In this document: piece after piece, positions 1-8,984 of the stretch
Numbering within the stretch: the stretch's first letter is position 1
Layout of the letters: each line of letters starts with the position of its first letter
Source of the DNA: Hyphomicrobiales bacterium
GTDB taxonomy: Bacteria; Pseudomonadota; Alphaproteobacteria; Parvibaculales; Parvibaculaceae
Length of the DNA: 64,000 nucleotides
NCBI GenBank assembly: GCA_016124805.1
Contig: WGND01000003.1
Span: 496,001 to 560,000 of the forward strand
Direction of reading: 5' to 3'
The notes under the pieces: model-generated
Databases searched by the model: none
Seen by the model: only the letters and a program-made list of their open reading frames with translations
What the model was told of the DNA's origin: nothing
Made by a program: the position numbers and the translations under genes

Positions 1-2162
1 AGCTCGGAATGGACATCTATATTGGGTGCGCGGCCGCCATTGCCACGGCTGGCATTGGCTTGCGCCCGTCGCCAGCCCGGACTTTGATAATCACTCTTCT
101 GGGCAAAGTCCTGCGCGAAACGGCTGGGGGCATAATTCTGGTAGCTCGATGCCCCCATGGCGCTTTCAGCCACCTCCACGTGCTTTTGCGGCAGTTCGTC
201 GATGAAGCGGGACGGGATGGCACTTTGCCAGAGTGCATGAATGCGCCGGTTGGCGGCAAAGGAAATATAAGCCCGCTTGCGTGCGCGCGTGATGCCGACA
301 TAGGCGAGGCGGCGTTCTTCCTCGAGGCCTGAGAGACCTTTTTCATCAAGGGCGCGCTGATGGGGGAAGAGGCCTTCTTCCCAGCCGGGCAGAAAGACCA
401 TGTCGAATTCCAGTCCCTTGGCGCTATGCAGCGTCATCAGGTTGATCTTGTCGGCGGTGTCATTCTGTTCGATCTCCATAACGAGGGAGATATGCTCCAG
501 ATAGCCAGCCAGCGTATCGAAATGCTCCATGGAGCGGACAAGTTCGCGCAGATTGTCGAGCTTGCCCGGCGCATCGGCGGATTTGTCGTTCTGCCACATC
601 TCGGTATAGCCGGATTCATCCAGGATGATTTCGGCAAGCTCGGTATGCGGCATGCCGGCGACAAGGGCGCGCCAGCGATCGACCATTTCGACAAAGCCTG
701 ACAGGGCGCGACGGGCCGCCGGTTTCAGCTCTTCCGTCGTTATGATGAGGCGGGCGGCACGCATGAGCGAGACCCCCTCGGCCCGGGCGACCTGATGCAA
801 TGTCTGGATGGCGACATTGCCAAGACCACGGCGGGGCTTGTTGACGATGCGTTCAAAGGCGAGATCATCATCGCCCTGGGCGACAAGGCGCAGATAGGCA
901 TTGGCATCGCGGATTTCGGCGCGCTCATAGAAGCGCGGGCCGCCAACGACGCGATAGGGAATGCCGAGATTGATGAAACGGTCTTCGAATTCACGCATCT
1001 GGAAGCTGGCGCGCATGAGGATTGCCATTTCGCGCAGCAGGTGATCCTTGCGCTGGAGCTGTTCGACCTCTTCGGCAATGGCGCGGGCTTCTTCCTCGCC
1101 ATCCCAATAGGAGGAAACCTGCACGCGCTCGCCTGCATCATCCTCGGTCCAGAGGGTTTTGCCCAAGCGCTGCTCATTGCTTGCGATGAGCCCCGATGCC
1201 GCGCCCAGAATATTTGACGTCGAGCGATAATTGCGTTCCAGACGCACGATCTTGGCGCCGGGAAAGTCCTTGTCGAAGCGCAGGATGTTGTCGACTTCGG
1301 CGCCACGCCAGCCATAGATTGACTGATCATCGTCCCCCACACAGCAGATGTTGTGATTTTTCTGGGCGAGCAGGCGCAGCCAGAGATACTGCGCCACATT
1401 GGTGTCCTGATATTCATCCACCAGCATGTAGCGGAAGCGTTCCTGATATTCGGCCAGCACTTCGGGATGCGACTGGAAGATCAGGATGACTTCGAGCAGG
1501 AGGTCGCCGAAGTCTGTCGCGTTGAGAACTTTGAGCCGTGCCTGATATTGCGCATAGAGTTCGAGTCCCTTGCCATTGGCAAAGGCATGACCTTCAGCAG
1601 CGGGCACCTTGTCAGGTGCCAGGCCCCGGTTCTTCCAGCCGTCTATGAGGCTGGCGAGCTGGCGTGCGGGCCAGCGCTTTTCATCAATGCCTTCGGCGGC
1701 AATGAGCTGTTTCATCAGGCGCTGCTGGTCGTCGGCATCCAGAATGGTGAAGTCCGAGCGGAGGCCGGCCAGCTCGGCATGTTTGCGCAGCATCTTGGCG
1801 CCCAGCGCATGAAAGGTGCCGAGCCACTGCATGCCCTCGACAGCGCCACCAATGAGCATGCCGATGCGGTGCTGCATCTCGCGCGCGGCCTTGTTGGTGA
1901 AGGTCACGGCCAGAACCTGGCTTGGCCAGGCTTTGCGGGTGGCGAGCATATGGGCAAGACGCGTGGTGAGAACGCGGGTTTTACCCGTACCGGCGCCAGC
2001 GAGTACCAGCAGGGGACCATCAAGCGTTTCCACGGCCAGCCGCTGTTCTGGATTGAGGCCCTCGAGATAGGGCGCGCGCATGCCGGCCATGGCCGCTGCG
2101 CTGGTGGAGCGCGCGGTTGTCTCTTCAGGGATGGCCCCAAGGTCAAAAGGGTCGCTGGTCAT
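1..2162 (-). CDS. uvrD: UvrD/PcrA-type DNA helicase II, 3' end beyond window
   Basis: Superfamily 1 ATP-dependent 3'-5' helicase that unwinds DNA in nucleotide excision and mismatch repair. The ATG is at 2162 and the frame stays open for 720 codons to the left window edge, so the extreme C-terminus is missing. A Walker A motif GAGTGKTRVL lies near residue 61, preceded by the Q-motif-like LNPEQRLAV. The arginine-finger motif VI, VGITRARKR, starts near residue 622. The order and spacing match UvrD/PcrA, and most of the protein is present. It is divergent from the ClC gene, with about 200 bp between the two starts. Rep is a less likely alternative, because of the long C-terminal tail after motif VI. 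Confidence 0.93.
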   Translation of the reverse strand, partial: MTSDPFDLGAIPEETTARSTSAAAMAGMRAPYLEGLNPEQRLAVETLDGPLLVLAGAGTGKTRVLTTRLAHMLATRKAWPSQVLAVTFTNKAAREMQHRIGMLIGGAVEGMQWLGTFHALGAKMLRKHAELAGLRSDFTILDADDQQRLMKQLIAAEGIDEKRWPARQLASLIDGWKNRGLAPDKVPAAEGHAFANGKGLELYAQYQARLKVLNATDFGDLLLEVILIFQSHPEVLAEYQERFRYMLVDEYQDTNVAQYLWLRLLAQKNHNICCVGDDDQSIYGWRGAEVDNILRFDKDFPGAKIVRLERNYRSTSNILGAASGLIASNEQRLGKTLWTEDDAGERVQVSSYWDGEEEARAIAEEVEQLQRKDHLLREMAILMRASFQMREFEDRFINLGIPYRVVGGPRFYERAEIRDANAYLRLVAQGDDDLAFERIVNKPRRGLGNVAIQTLHQVARAEGVSLMRAARLIITTEELKPAARRALSGFVEMVDRWRALVAGMPHTELAEIILDESGYTEMWQNDKSADAPGKLDNLRELVRSMEHFDTLAGYLEHISLVMEIEQNDTADKINLMTLHSAKGLEFDMVFLPGWEEGLFPHQRALDEKGLSGLEEERRLAYVGITRARKRAYISFAANRRIHALWQSAIPSRFIDELPQKHVEVAESAMGASSYQNYAPSRFAQDFAQKSDYQSPGWRRAQANASRGNGGRAPNIDVHSE

Positions 2163-2359
2163 ATGATGCTTATGGTCGTTTCGATGCCGGGACAGGATTC
2201 GCTGACTATAACACGGAGGCGGCCTGTTCATGGATGCTCAGGGCTTTTTGGCCTTTTTTACCCGCTGCGGCTTGGATTTGCCCGCCTGACCCGATACATA
2301 AGAGGGACTGTAACACCTCGCAAGTCTGCAAAGGGGCGCGCCGACGCGTCCGAACCTTC

Positions 2360-3697
2360 ATGCGTCTCGATAAAACCAGAAGAATTCGGCTTCTTCGCGT
2401 CTATACCCGTGATTGGCAGCGTCGCCTGCTTTTCGTGGCGGGCGGCCTGGCTGTGGGCGCTGTGGCTGCCGGGCTCGCGCTGGCCGCCGACAAGGTGCAT
2501 GAGCTTTTCAACACGATGAATGCCATGTCGCCCTATGCGGTGCTGGTGCTGACGCCTGCCGGTTTTGCGGTGATCGTTTATCTGACGGACAAATATTTCC
2601 CCAATGCAGGGGGCAGCGGTATTCCGCAGGCCATTGCAGCGCGGACGATGAAAGATCAGGTGCAGCGGCGCAAGCTCGTTTCACTGCGGCTCGCGGTTGG
2701 CAAGATATTCCTGACACTGGCCGGTCTGCTGGTGGGGGCATCGACGGGGCGCGAAGGCCCGAGCGCGCAGGTGGGCGCGTCGGTCATGTTTGCGCTGGGC
2801 CGTTTTGGCCGCCGTCATCAGCCGGGCCTCATTCTGGCCGGTTCAGCCGCTGGTGTGGCTGCCGCTTTCAACACACCGCTTGCCGGTATCGTTTTTGCGA
2901 TCGAGGAAATGAGCCGCGCCTTTGAGGTCAAGACAAGCGGTCTCGTGATCGGCACGATTGTGGCCGCCGGTCTCACCTCCATGGCAGTGCTGGGCAATTA
3001 CACCTATTTTGGCGCGACCTCGGCGTCGCTGCCGCATTGGCAGGACTGGATCGCCATTCCTGTCTGTGGCGTTGTGGGCGGGTTGGCAGGTGGCCTCTTC
3101 TCACGCGTCCTGATCATGTTCGGCAAAGGCTTTCCTGGTCGTGTGGGAGCCTGGATCAAAAAGAACCGCATGATCTTTGCCGCCATCTGCGGCCTTCTCG
3201 TCGCTGTGACGGGGCTGCTTTCGGGTGGGTCGGTTTATGGCACCGGCTATGAGCAGGCACGGGCGGCGCTGCATGATGCCGAAACATTGCCGCTCTCCTA
3301 CGCGCCACTCAAATTTCTGGCGACAAGTTTTTCCTCCATCAGCGGTATTCCGGGTGGCATTTTCTCGCCCTCGCTGTCTGTCGGGGCCGGGCTCGGGGCT
3401 GATCTGGCGCGTCTTTTCCCCTCAACACCCATTGGAGTCATGGTGCTGCTGGGCATGGCGGCCTATTTTACCGGTGTGGTGCAGGCACCGATCACGGCTT
3501 TCGTGATTGTCGCCGAGATGACCGATAATCATGACCTGCTGGTGCCGCTCATGCTGACAGCCCTCATCGCGCAGGGCGCTTCGCGACTTGTCTGCGAAGA
3601 AGGCGTCTATCATGCGCTTGCCAAGAATTTTGTGCCCGCGCGCCGGGATACATCCAAAGATCAGACCGAGCTTCCTCTGACACCGCCTTCCACCTGA
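2360..3697 (+). CDS. ClC-family chloride channel/transporter
   Basis: Integral membrane anion transporter of the ClC family, 445 residues from the ATG at 2360. The selectivity-filter signatures appear in order: GSGIPQ, GREGPSAQVG, FNTPLAGIVFAIEE and GGIFSPSLSVGAG. The gating glutamate (GREGP) and the internal glutamate of the IEEM motif are both present, which in the family points to Cl-/H+ exchange rather than a passive channel (inference). There is no C-terminal CBS domain. The frame is open further upstream to 2117, but that part overlaps the uvrD start region and is not membrane-like, so the ATG at 2360 was chosen. The ribosome binding site there is weak. Confidence 0.9.
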   Translation: MRLDKTRRIRLLRVYTRDWQRRLLFVAGGLAVGAVAAGLALAADKVHELFNTMNAMSPYAVLVLTPAGFAVIVYLTDKYFPNAGGSGIPQAIAARTMKDQVQRRKLVSLRLAVGKIFLTLAGLLVGASTGREGPSAQVGASVMFALGRFGRRHQPGLILAGSAAGVAAAFNTPLAGIVFAIEEMSRAFEVKTSGLVIGTIVAAGLTSMAVLGNYTYFGATSASLPHWQDWIAIPVCGVVGGLAGGLFSRVLIMFGKGFPGRVGAWIKKNRMIFAAICGLLVAVTGLLSGGSVYGTGYEQARAALHDAETLPLSYAPLKFLATSFSSISGIPGGIFSPSLSVGAGLGADLARLFPSTPIGVMVLLGMAAYFTGVVQAPITAFVIVAEMTDNHDLLVPLMLTALIAQGASRLVCEEGVYHALAKNFVPARRDTSKDQTELPLTPPST

Positions 3698-3736
3698 TCG
3701 CGCTTCTGCTAGAGTAGGGATGAAGAGGGAGAGCCG

Positions 3737-5137
3737 ATGTCCATTGCATCGTCACAGACCGATGACTCCAGACATGATGCCGCGCTTGAGGCGCTGCGTG
3801 CCTTGCTGGGTGATCGCCTGACAACAACCCTGCCGATGCGCGAGGCGCATGGGCGCGATGAAAGCTGGCACCATGTCGTGCCGCCGGATGCCGTGGCCTT
3901 TGCCACGTCGACGGAAGAGGTTGCGGCGATCATGCGGATCTGCGCGCGCCATCATCTGCCGGTTATTCCCTATGGCACGGGGACATCGCTTGAAGGCCAT
4001 CTTTCGGCGCTCAAGGGCGGGCTCAGTCTTGATCTCAGCCGCATGGATCAGGTGATCCGTGTCAACACATCCGATCTTGACGTGCAGGTTCAGGCCGGCG
4101 TCACGCGCAGGGCACTCAATCACTATCTGCGTGACACGGGCCTCTTCTTTCCGATTGATCCGGGGGCGGATGCAAGCCTAGGCGGCATGGCGGCGACGCG
4201 GGCATCGGGCACCAATGCTGTTCGCTATGGCACGATGCGCGAGAATGTGTTGAACCTGACGGCTGTGATGGCTGATGGCAGCATTGTGCGAACGGCGCAG
4301 CGGGCGCGAAAATCATCGGCTGGCTATGACCTCACGCGGTTGCTGGTGGGGTCGGAAGGTACGCTCGGCATCATCACGGAATTGACGCTCAGGCTTTATG
4401 GGGTGCCGGAGGCAATTTCGTCAGGCAGTGTTTCATTTGATAATTTTGAAGGCGCCATCAACGCGGTCATTGAGACCATACAATGTGGTTTGCCGGTTGC
4501 CCGCATCGAGTTTCTCGATGAGGTGCAGGTTGATGCCTGCAATCACTATTCGCATCTTTCACTGCCGGTTTCGCCGCTTTTGCTGCTGGAATTTCACGGG
4601 ACATCAAATGCCGTGATCGAGCAGGCGGAACGCTTTGGCGAGATCGCTGCCGCGCATGGTGGTGGTGCCTTCACATGGGCGACCAAAACCGAAGATCGCA
4701 ATCAGCTCTGGGAAGCGCGGCATAATGCGCTTTATGCCGCCCTTGCGCTCAAGCCCGGCAAGAAGGGCATGATCACCGATGTCTGTGTGCCGATCTCGCG
4801 GCTGGCAGATGCGATTGCCGAGACGAAGACCGATCTGGCGGCAAGCAGCATCACGGCGACGATGGTGGGGCATGTGGGCGACGGGAATTTTCACCTCATC
4901 ATGCTTGTCGATCCGGCAAGTGAAGCAGAACTTGCCGAAGCCGCGCTTCTGCATGACAGGCTGGTGGGCCGCGCGCTCGCCATGGAAGGCACCTGTACCG
5001 GCGAGCATGGCATTGGCGAAGGCAAGATCAAATTCATGGAAGCTGAGCATGGCGCGGGGCTTCAGGTGATGCGCGCCATCAAGCAGGCGCTCGACCCGCT
5101 CAATATTCTCAATCCCGGCAAAATCCTCCCGTCCTGA
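3737..5137 (+). CDS. FAD-linked oxidase, D-lactate dehydrogenase (cytochrome)-like
   Basis: A 466-residue flavoprotein of the FAD_binding_4 plus FAD-oxidase_C family, which oxidises D-2-hydroxy acids and passes electrons to the respiratory chain. The N-terminal half carries the FAD-binding stretch VIPYGTGTSLEGH and a GGMAATRASGTNAVRYG loop. The C-terminal half carries GHVGDGNFH and CTGEHGIGEGK, typical of LDHD/GlcD-type enzymes. GAGGGAGAG sits just before the ATG. D-lactate is the best substrate guess; glycolate or another 2-hydroxy acid is possible, since no GlcE/GlcF partners are adjacent. An FMN-dependent 2-hydroxy-acid oxidase lies 4 kb downstream on the other strand. Confidence 0.87.
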   Translation: MSIASSQTDDSRHDAALEALRALLGDRLTTTLPMREAHGRDESWHHVVPPDAVAFATSTEEVAAIMRICARHHLPVIPYGTGTSLEGHLSALKGGLSLDLSRMDQVIRVNTSDLDVQVQAGVTRRALNHYLRDTGLFFPIDPGADASLGGMAATRASGTNAVRYGTMRENVLNLTAVMADGSIVRTAQRARKSSAGYDLTRLLVGSEGTLGIITELTLRLYGVPEAISSGSVSFDNFEGAINAVIETIQCGLPVARIEFLDEVQVDACNHYSHLSLPVSPLLLLEFHGTSNAVIEQAERFGEIAAAHGGGAFTWATKTEDRNQLWEARHNALYAALALKPGKKGMITDVCVPISRLADAIAETKTDLAASSITATMVGHVGDGNFHLIMLVDPASEAELAEAALLHDRLVGRALAMEGTCTGEHGIGEGKIKFMEAEHGAGLQVMRAIKQALDPLNILNPGKILPS

Positions 5138-5149
5138 TCACGAGCCTTG

Positions 5150-6289
5150 TCAGTCGAGCGTCTGACGGAAGCGACTGAGTGCCAGGAAGACCGCAATGAC
5201 GGTGAATATCGCCATGGCTGTCAATTCGGTTGTGATGTCGCTCAGGCCATTGCCTTTGAGCATGATGCCGCGGACGATGCGCAGAAAATGTGTGAGCGGT
5301 AAAGCGTCGCCGATCCATTGCGCCCAGGTCGGCATGCCACTGAAGGGAAACATGAAACCCGACAAAAGAATTGACGGCAGGAAAAAGAAGAAGGTCATCT
5401 GCATCGCCTGAAGCTGGTTCTGAGCGAGTGTCGAGAAGGTGTAGCCAACACTCAGATTTGCGATGACAAAGACAAACAGCGCCAGAGAGAAGATCAGCAG
5501 ACTGCCATTGAAGGGCACGCCAAAAAGACTTACAGCCGCAATGAGCACCAGCGCTGTCTGGACATAGGCAACAAAGATGTAGGGAATGATCTTGCCGATC
5601 ATCACCTCGATGGGTTTGACGGGCATGGTGAGCAGATTTTCCATGGTGCCGCGTTCGATTTCGCGTGTCACGGCAAGGGCGGTGAACATGACCATGGTCA
5701 TGGTGAGGATGATGCCAATGAGTCCTGGCACGATATTATATTGAGACCGGCCGTCGGCATTGTATCGGCGATGGATGACCAGCTCGACCGGGGCCTGATT
5801 TTGACGCAGATGGGACAGTGGTCCTGTCAGGTCATGATTGAAGGCTGAGCCCACCAGCACGTTGATGGCCGAAATGGCATTGCCGGTGGCAGAAGGGTCT
5901 GTTGCGTCTGCATCCAGAAGCAGCTTGGGTCTTTCACCGCGCACAAGGTCACGGCTGAAATTGGGCGGGATCTGAATAAGGAACTGCACCTTGCCGCGCC
6001 GGATCAGCTCGTCAGCCTCTTCCTGTGTTTTGGGTTCGCTCGCAATGTTGAAATAATCAGAGTTATGCATGGCGCTCACAAAGCTGCGCGCATAGGTGGA
6101 ATTGTCCTGACTGTAGACGGCAGTGGGTAATTGTTTTGGATCGGAATTGATCGCATAGCCAAAAAGAAGGAGCTGCATGATGGGCACGCCGATCATCATG
6201 GCGAAGGTTAGCCGGTCGCGCCTCATCTGGATAAACTCCTTGTTGATGAGGGCAATCAGTCGCCTGATATTGATGCCGGATAGGGTCAT
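5150..6289 (-). CDS. ABC-2 type transporter permease
   Basis: A 379-residue integral membrane permease of the ABC-2 type (YhhJ/YbhR-like), last gene of the efflux operon. The N-terminus has a cytoplasmic start followed by one membrane segment (LTFAMMIGVPIMQLLLFGYA). A large extracytoplasmic domain of about 150 residues comes next, then a C-terminal cluster of about five membrane segments including the family-typical EIERGTMENLLTMPVKP. Its ATG overlaps the stop of the ATPase gene by 4 bp (ATGA), showing translational coupling. It should form the pore of a drug or lipophilic-compound exporter with the ATPase and the HlyD-like adaptor. Substrate unknown. Confidence 0.88.
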   Translation of the reverse strand: MTLSGINIRRLIALINKEFIQMRRDRLTFAMMIGVPIMQLLLFGYAINSDPKQLPTAVYSQDNSTYARSFVSAMHNSDYFNIASEPKTQEEADELIRRGKVQFLIQIPPNFSRDLVRGERPKLLLDADATDPSATGNAISAINVLVGSAFNHDLTGPLSHLRQNQAPVELVIHRRYNADGRSQYNIVPGLIGIILTMTMVMFTALAVTREIERGTMENLLTMPVKPIEVMIGKIIPYIFVAYVQTALVLIAAVSLFGVPFNGSLLIFSLALFVFVIANLSVGYTFSTLAQNQLQAMQMTFFFFLPSILLSGFMFPFSGMPTWAQWIGDALPLTHFLRIVRGIMLKGNGLSDITTELTAMAIFTVIAVFLALSRFRQTLD

Positions 6290-7251
6290 TTAAAATTGTC
6301 CGGTGCGTCGTTCATCATGCTGATGAAGACGTCTTCGAGGGTGGGGGCTGATTTCGACCAGCTAAGATCGGGATCATTGCGGTAGCTTGAAATGGCCTGT
6401 TCGAGGGCAGCGCCATCCTCCCCGCTGATATGAAGTGTGGCGCCGAAGGGGGCCACCATGTCGATGCCATGGCGACCGGTGAGGTCATGGGCCAGCCGCA
6501 TCATTCTTTTGTGGTTGGGGCCTGTGACCGTCCATGTGGTCAGGCCTGACTGGGCGATGACTTCTTCCACGGTGCCGCGCGCCAGCAATTTTCCATAGGC
6601 GAGATAGCAGATTTTGTGGCAGCGTTCGGCTTCATCCATATAATGGGTGCTGACGAGAACGGTCAGACCGTCATTGGCCAGCATGTGAATTTCGTCCCAG
6701 AATTCACGTCGTGCCTTTGGGTCGACACCGGCGGTCGGCTCATCAAGCAGCAGCAGGCGCGGGCGATGCATGATGCAGGAGGCCAGCGCCAGGCGTTGCT
6801 TCCAGCCGCCGGACAAAGTGCCCGCGAGCTGCTCGGCACGCCCGGTGAGATTGAGTTTGCGTAATGTATCGTTCACCGCGTTGATGCGATCAGGCAATTC
6901 ATAGACGCGTGCCACGAAGTCCAGATTTTCCCGGATACTCAGATCGCCATAGAGACTGAATTTCTGGGTCATGTAGCCGACCTGTCTTTTGATCTGGCGG
7001 CTCTGGGTCAGGATGTTGTAGCCGAGGCAGGTGCCATCGCCGCTGTCGGGGGTCAGCAGCCCGCAAAGCAGGCGGATGGTTGTCGTCTTGCCACTGCCAT
7101 TGGGGCCGAGAAAGCCATAGATTTCGCCTTGCTCGACTTGCATTTCAAAATTGTCGACGACGGTGCGCTCGCCAAAGCTTTTGGAAAGACCATGAACATT
7201 GATGGCAAGTCCGTTCTCAAGTGGCGGGGCTTGGTGGGCCTCATCATGCAT
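6286..7251 (-). CDS. ABC transporter ATP-binding protein
   Basis: A 321-residue cytoplasmic ATPase of an ABC-2 exporter. It has Walker A GPNGSGKTTT, the signature LSGGWKQRLAL (the WKQR variant is common in the YbhF/RbbA-type multidrug group), Walker B LLLLDEPTAGVD and the switch histidine in VSTHYMDEAE. The C-terminal 80 residues form a short accessory region. It sits between the adaptor gene (6 bp away) and the permease gene (4-bp overlap). The operon order TetR, HlyD, ATPase, permease is like ybhG-F-S-R in enterobacteria, except that here one ATPase and only one permease are seen. Confidence 0.9.
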   Translation of the reverse strand: MHDEAHQAPPLENGLAINVHGLSKSFGERTVVDNFEMQVEQGEIYGFLGPNGSGKTTTIRLLCGLLTPDSGDGTCLGYNILTQSRQIKRQVGYMTQKFSLYGDLSIRENLDFVARVYELPDRINAVNDTLRKLNLTGRAEQLAGTLSGGWKQRLALASCIMHRPRLLLLDEPTAGVDPKARREFWDEIHMLANDGLTVLVSTHYMDEAERCHKICYLAYGKLLARGTVEEVIAQSGLTTWTVTGPNHKRMMRLAHDLTGRHGIDMVAPFGATLHISGEDGAALEQAISSYRNDPDLSWSKSAPTLEDVFISMMNDAPDNFK

Positions 7252-7257
7252 GATGGT

Positions 7258-8262
7258 TTACTCGCCAGACTGGTGCGTGATCAGCGTCACGCTGACGGGC
7301 TGCCCGGGATGTATTTTTTCCGGACGGTCCGCGGGCTTTGCCTCAACCATGTAGACGAGCTTTGATTTCGACTGCTCGCTATAGATGACGGGTGGTGTGT
7401 ACTCGGCCTGCGGTGAGATGTAGTTGACCGTGCCGACCAAATCCGTCGGGCAGCCATCGCAGTGGAAGGAAACTTTCTGCCCGATAGCGACGGCACCGAG
7501 ATCAGTCTCAGGCACAAAGAAACGCACCTTGATGTTGTCGGGTGGCAGGAGCGAGACAACCGGTTGTCCGGCGCTCACCATTTCGCCAGGTTTGTAGTAG
7601 GTATCATTGACGAGAGCGTCAGCAGGTGACGTGCCGAGACGGCGCGAGAGAGAATATTCTGCCTGGTCCAGCGTGGCGCGGGTCGCTTTGACATTTGCTT
7701 TAGCCTGATCGATCTGATCGCTGCGGGAGGGGAGGCGGCCCGTGGCAAGTTGCGCGCTGATCTGCGCCACATTGGCATTGGCCTTAAAAAGCGTGGCGCG
7801 CGCATTGTCCAGGCTGGCCTGTGAAATATTGCCCTTGCTTATGAGCTTCTGCTTGCGGGAGAAATCCAGTGATGCCAGATGGGCTTCGGCGCGGGCTGCC
7901 TTGAGGCTTGCTTCGAGCTGATCAATTTCGGTGGGTCGCAGACCTTTTTCAAGATCGGCGAGATTGGCTTCCGCTTTCACCAGATTGGCAGCGGCAGCAT
8001 CGCGCTGGGCCTGCTGATTGGTAATTTCGAGCCGGAAGAGTTCAGCATCTTTGGCAACTGTTTCACCGCGATGGACGAGCAGTCTATCAAGCGGACCTGA
8101 CTCCAGCGGGGCGATGTTGACGAACTCGCCTTCGCCATATCCCTGATAGGTTTGATTGTCGGAGGGGCTGCAGGCAGCCAATGCGAGGGCAAGAAACAGA
8201 TACGCGGTCCGGCACACTGTCGGGGGCACAGGAGACAAGAGGGAGTGGAGGCATAAGGTCAT
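7258..8262 (-). CDS. HlyD-family membrane fusion lipoprotein
   Basis: A 334-residue periplasmic adaptor. The N-terminus has a hydrophobic leader ending in the lipobox LALAAC, so it is probably lipid-anchored. A biotinyl/lipoyl-like half motif, a long alpha-helical hairpin rich in Ala/Lys/Glu (coiled coil, roughly residues 75-190) and a beta-barrel domain follow, as in YbhG-like adaptors of ABC exporters. It would link the ABC-2 pump to an outer-membrane channel encoded elsewhere. It starts only 2 bp after the TetR stop, so regulator and pump are one transcript. Confidence 0.86.
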   Translation of the reverse strand: MTLCLHSLLSPVPPTVCRTAYLFLALALAACSPSDNQTYQGYGEGEFVNIAPLESGPLDRLLVHRGETVAKDAELFRLEITNQQAQRDAAAANLVKAEANLADLEKGLRPTEIDQLEASLKAARAEAHLASLDFSRKQKLISKGNISQASLDNARATLFKANANVAQISAQLATGRLPSRSDQIDQAKANVKATRATLDQAEYSLSRRLGTSPADALVNDTYYKPGEMVSAGQPVVSLLPPDNIKVRFFVPETDLGAVAIGQKVSFHCDGCPTDLVGTVNYISPQAEYTPPVIYSEQSKSKLVYMVEAKPADRPEKIHPGQPVSVTLITHQSGE

Positions 8263-8264
8263 TC

Positions 8265-8897
8265 TCAGGCCTCCTTGTCTGCGGCCAGACCGCGTAAGAC
8301 GAAGTCGATGTGACTGGGGAAGAACTTCATGGGATCAAGCTCTGGAATTTCGCCAAAGGTCTTGCGGCCAATGACATTCATGATGATGGGAAACATGACC
8401 GATTGGGCCGTGGCCGCGGGATCGCATTTGCGGAACTCGCCGCTTTCAATGCCGCGCGCGATAATGCCCGCGATAATGCCCAGGCCACGCTTGACGACAT
8501 TGTCGCGATAAAAGTCTGCAATCTCGGGGAAGTTATGTGCCTCCGACATGACGACGCGGGCAAGGTCCGGCATCTTGGTCGTTCGGGCGATTTCGCTGAC
8601 GCGGCCAAGCAATAGGGTGGGCAAGTCTGCGATCTTGCCGTCATAGAGGCTGAGCATGGTCTCTATCTCGTCGAAACGGCTGAGCGCGATTTCCTGAACA
8701 TTGGCAAGCAGCAGGTCGATCTTGCTGTCGAAATAGAGATAGATGGTTGCCTTGCTGACACCGGCAGCCTCGGCCACATCTTCCAGACGCGTGGCGGCAA
8801 AGCCCTTTTCGGAAAAAAGCGTCAAGGCCGCCTCCATGATTTCGGCGGGGCGCTCTTCCTTGCGTCTTTGCCATTTCTGTTCAGCAGACTGGGACAT
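8265..8897 (-). CDS. TetR/AcrR-family transcriptional repressor
   Basis: A 210-residue one-component regulator, first gene of the efflux operon. The N-terminal helix-turn-helix is clear ([22 protein letters not shown]), followed by a variable ligand-binding domain. The frame could start at a TTG at 8909, but that codon abuts the operator palindrome. The ATG at 8897 (MSQSAEQKW) was chosen. It probably represses its own operon through the dyad at 8910-8937, which lies 12 bp upstream of the ATG. Inducer unknown. A longer start would add only four residues. Confidence 0.88.
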   Translation of the reverse strand: MSQSAEQKWQRRKEERPAEIMEAALTLFSEKGFAATRLEDVAEAAGVSKATIYLYFDSKIDLLLANVQEIALSRFDEIETMLSLYDGKIADLPTLLLGRVSEIARTTKMPDLARVVMSEAHNFPEIADFYRDNVVKRGLGIIAGIIARGIESGEFRKCDPAATAQSVMFPIIMNVIGRKTFGEIPELDPMKFFPSHIDFVLRGLAADKEA

Positions 8898-8909
8898 GAT
8901 TGGACTCAA

Positions 8910-8937
8910 GTTAATAACTGACCAGTCAGTTATTAAC
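8910..8937. promoter_or_regulatory. TetR-type operator, perfect 13-bp inverted repeat
   Basis: GTTAATAACTGAC (8910-8922) and GTCAGTTATTAAC (8925-8937) are exact reverse complements separated by CA. The TAACTGAC core resembles operators of many TetR/AcrR regulators. It is immediately upstream of the TetR gene start, so autoregulation is the simplest reading. Confidence 0.85.
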
Positions 8938-8984
8938 AGGGGCAGCCAAATGTGTCAACTGACTCGCGGGTCATTTTTGACAAA

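Noticed and set aside
2117-2359. Upstream extension of the ClC gene
   Set aside because: It overlaps the uvrD start, lacks membrane character and has no family similarity; the ATG at 2360 is preferred.
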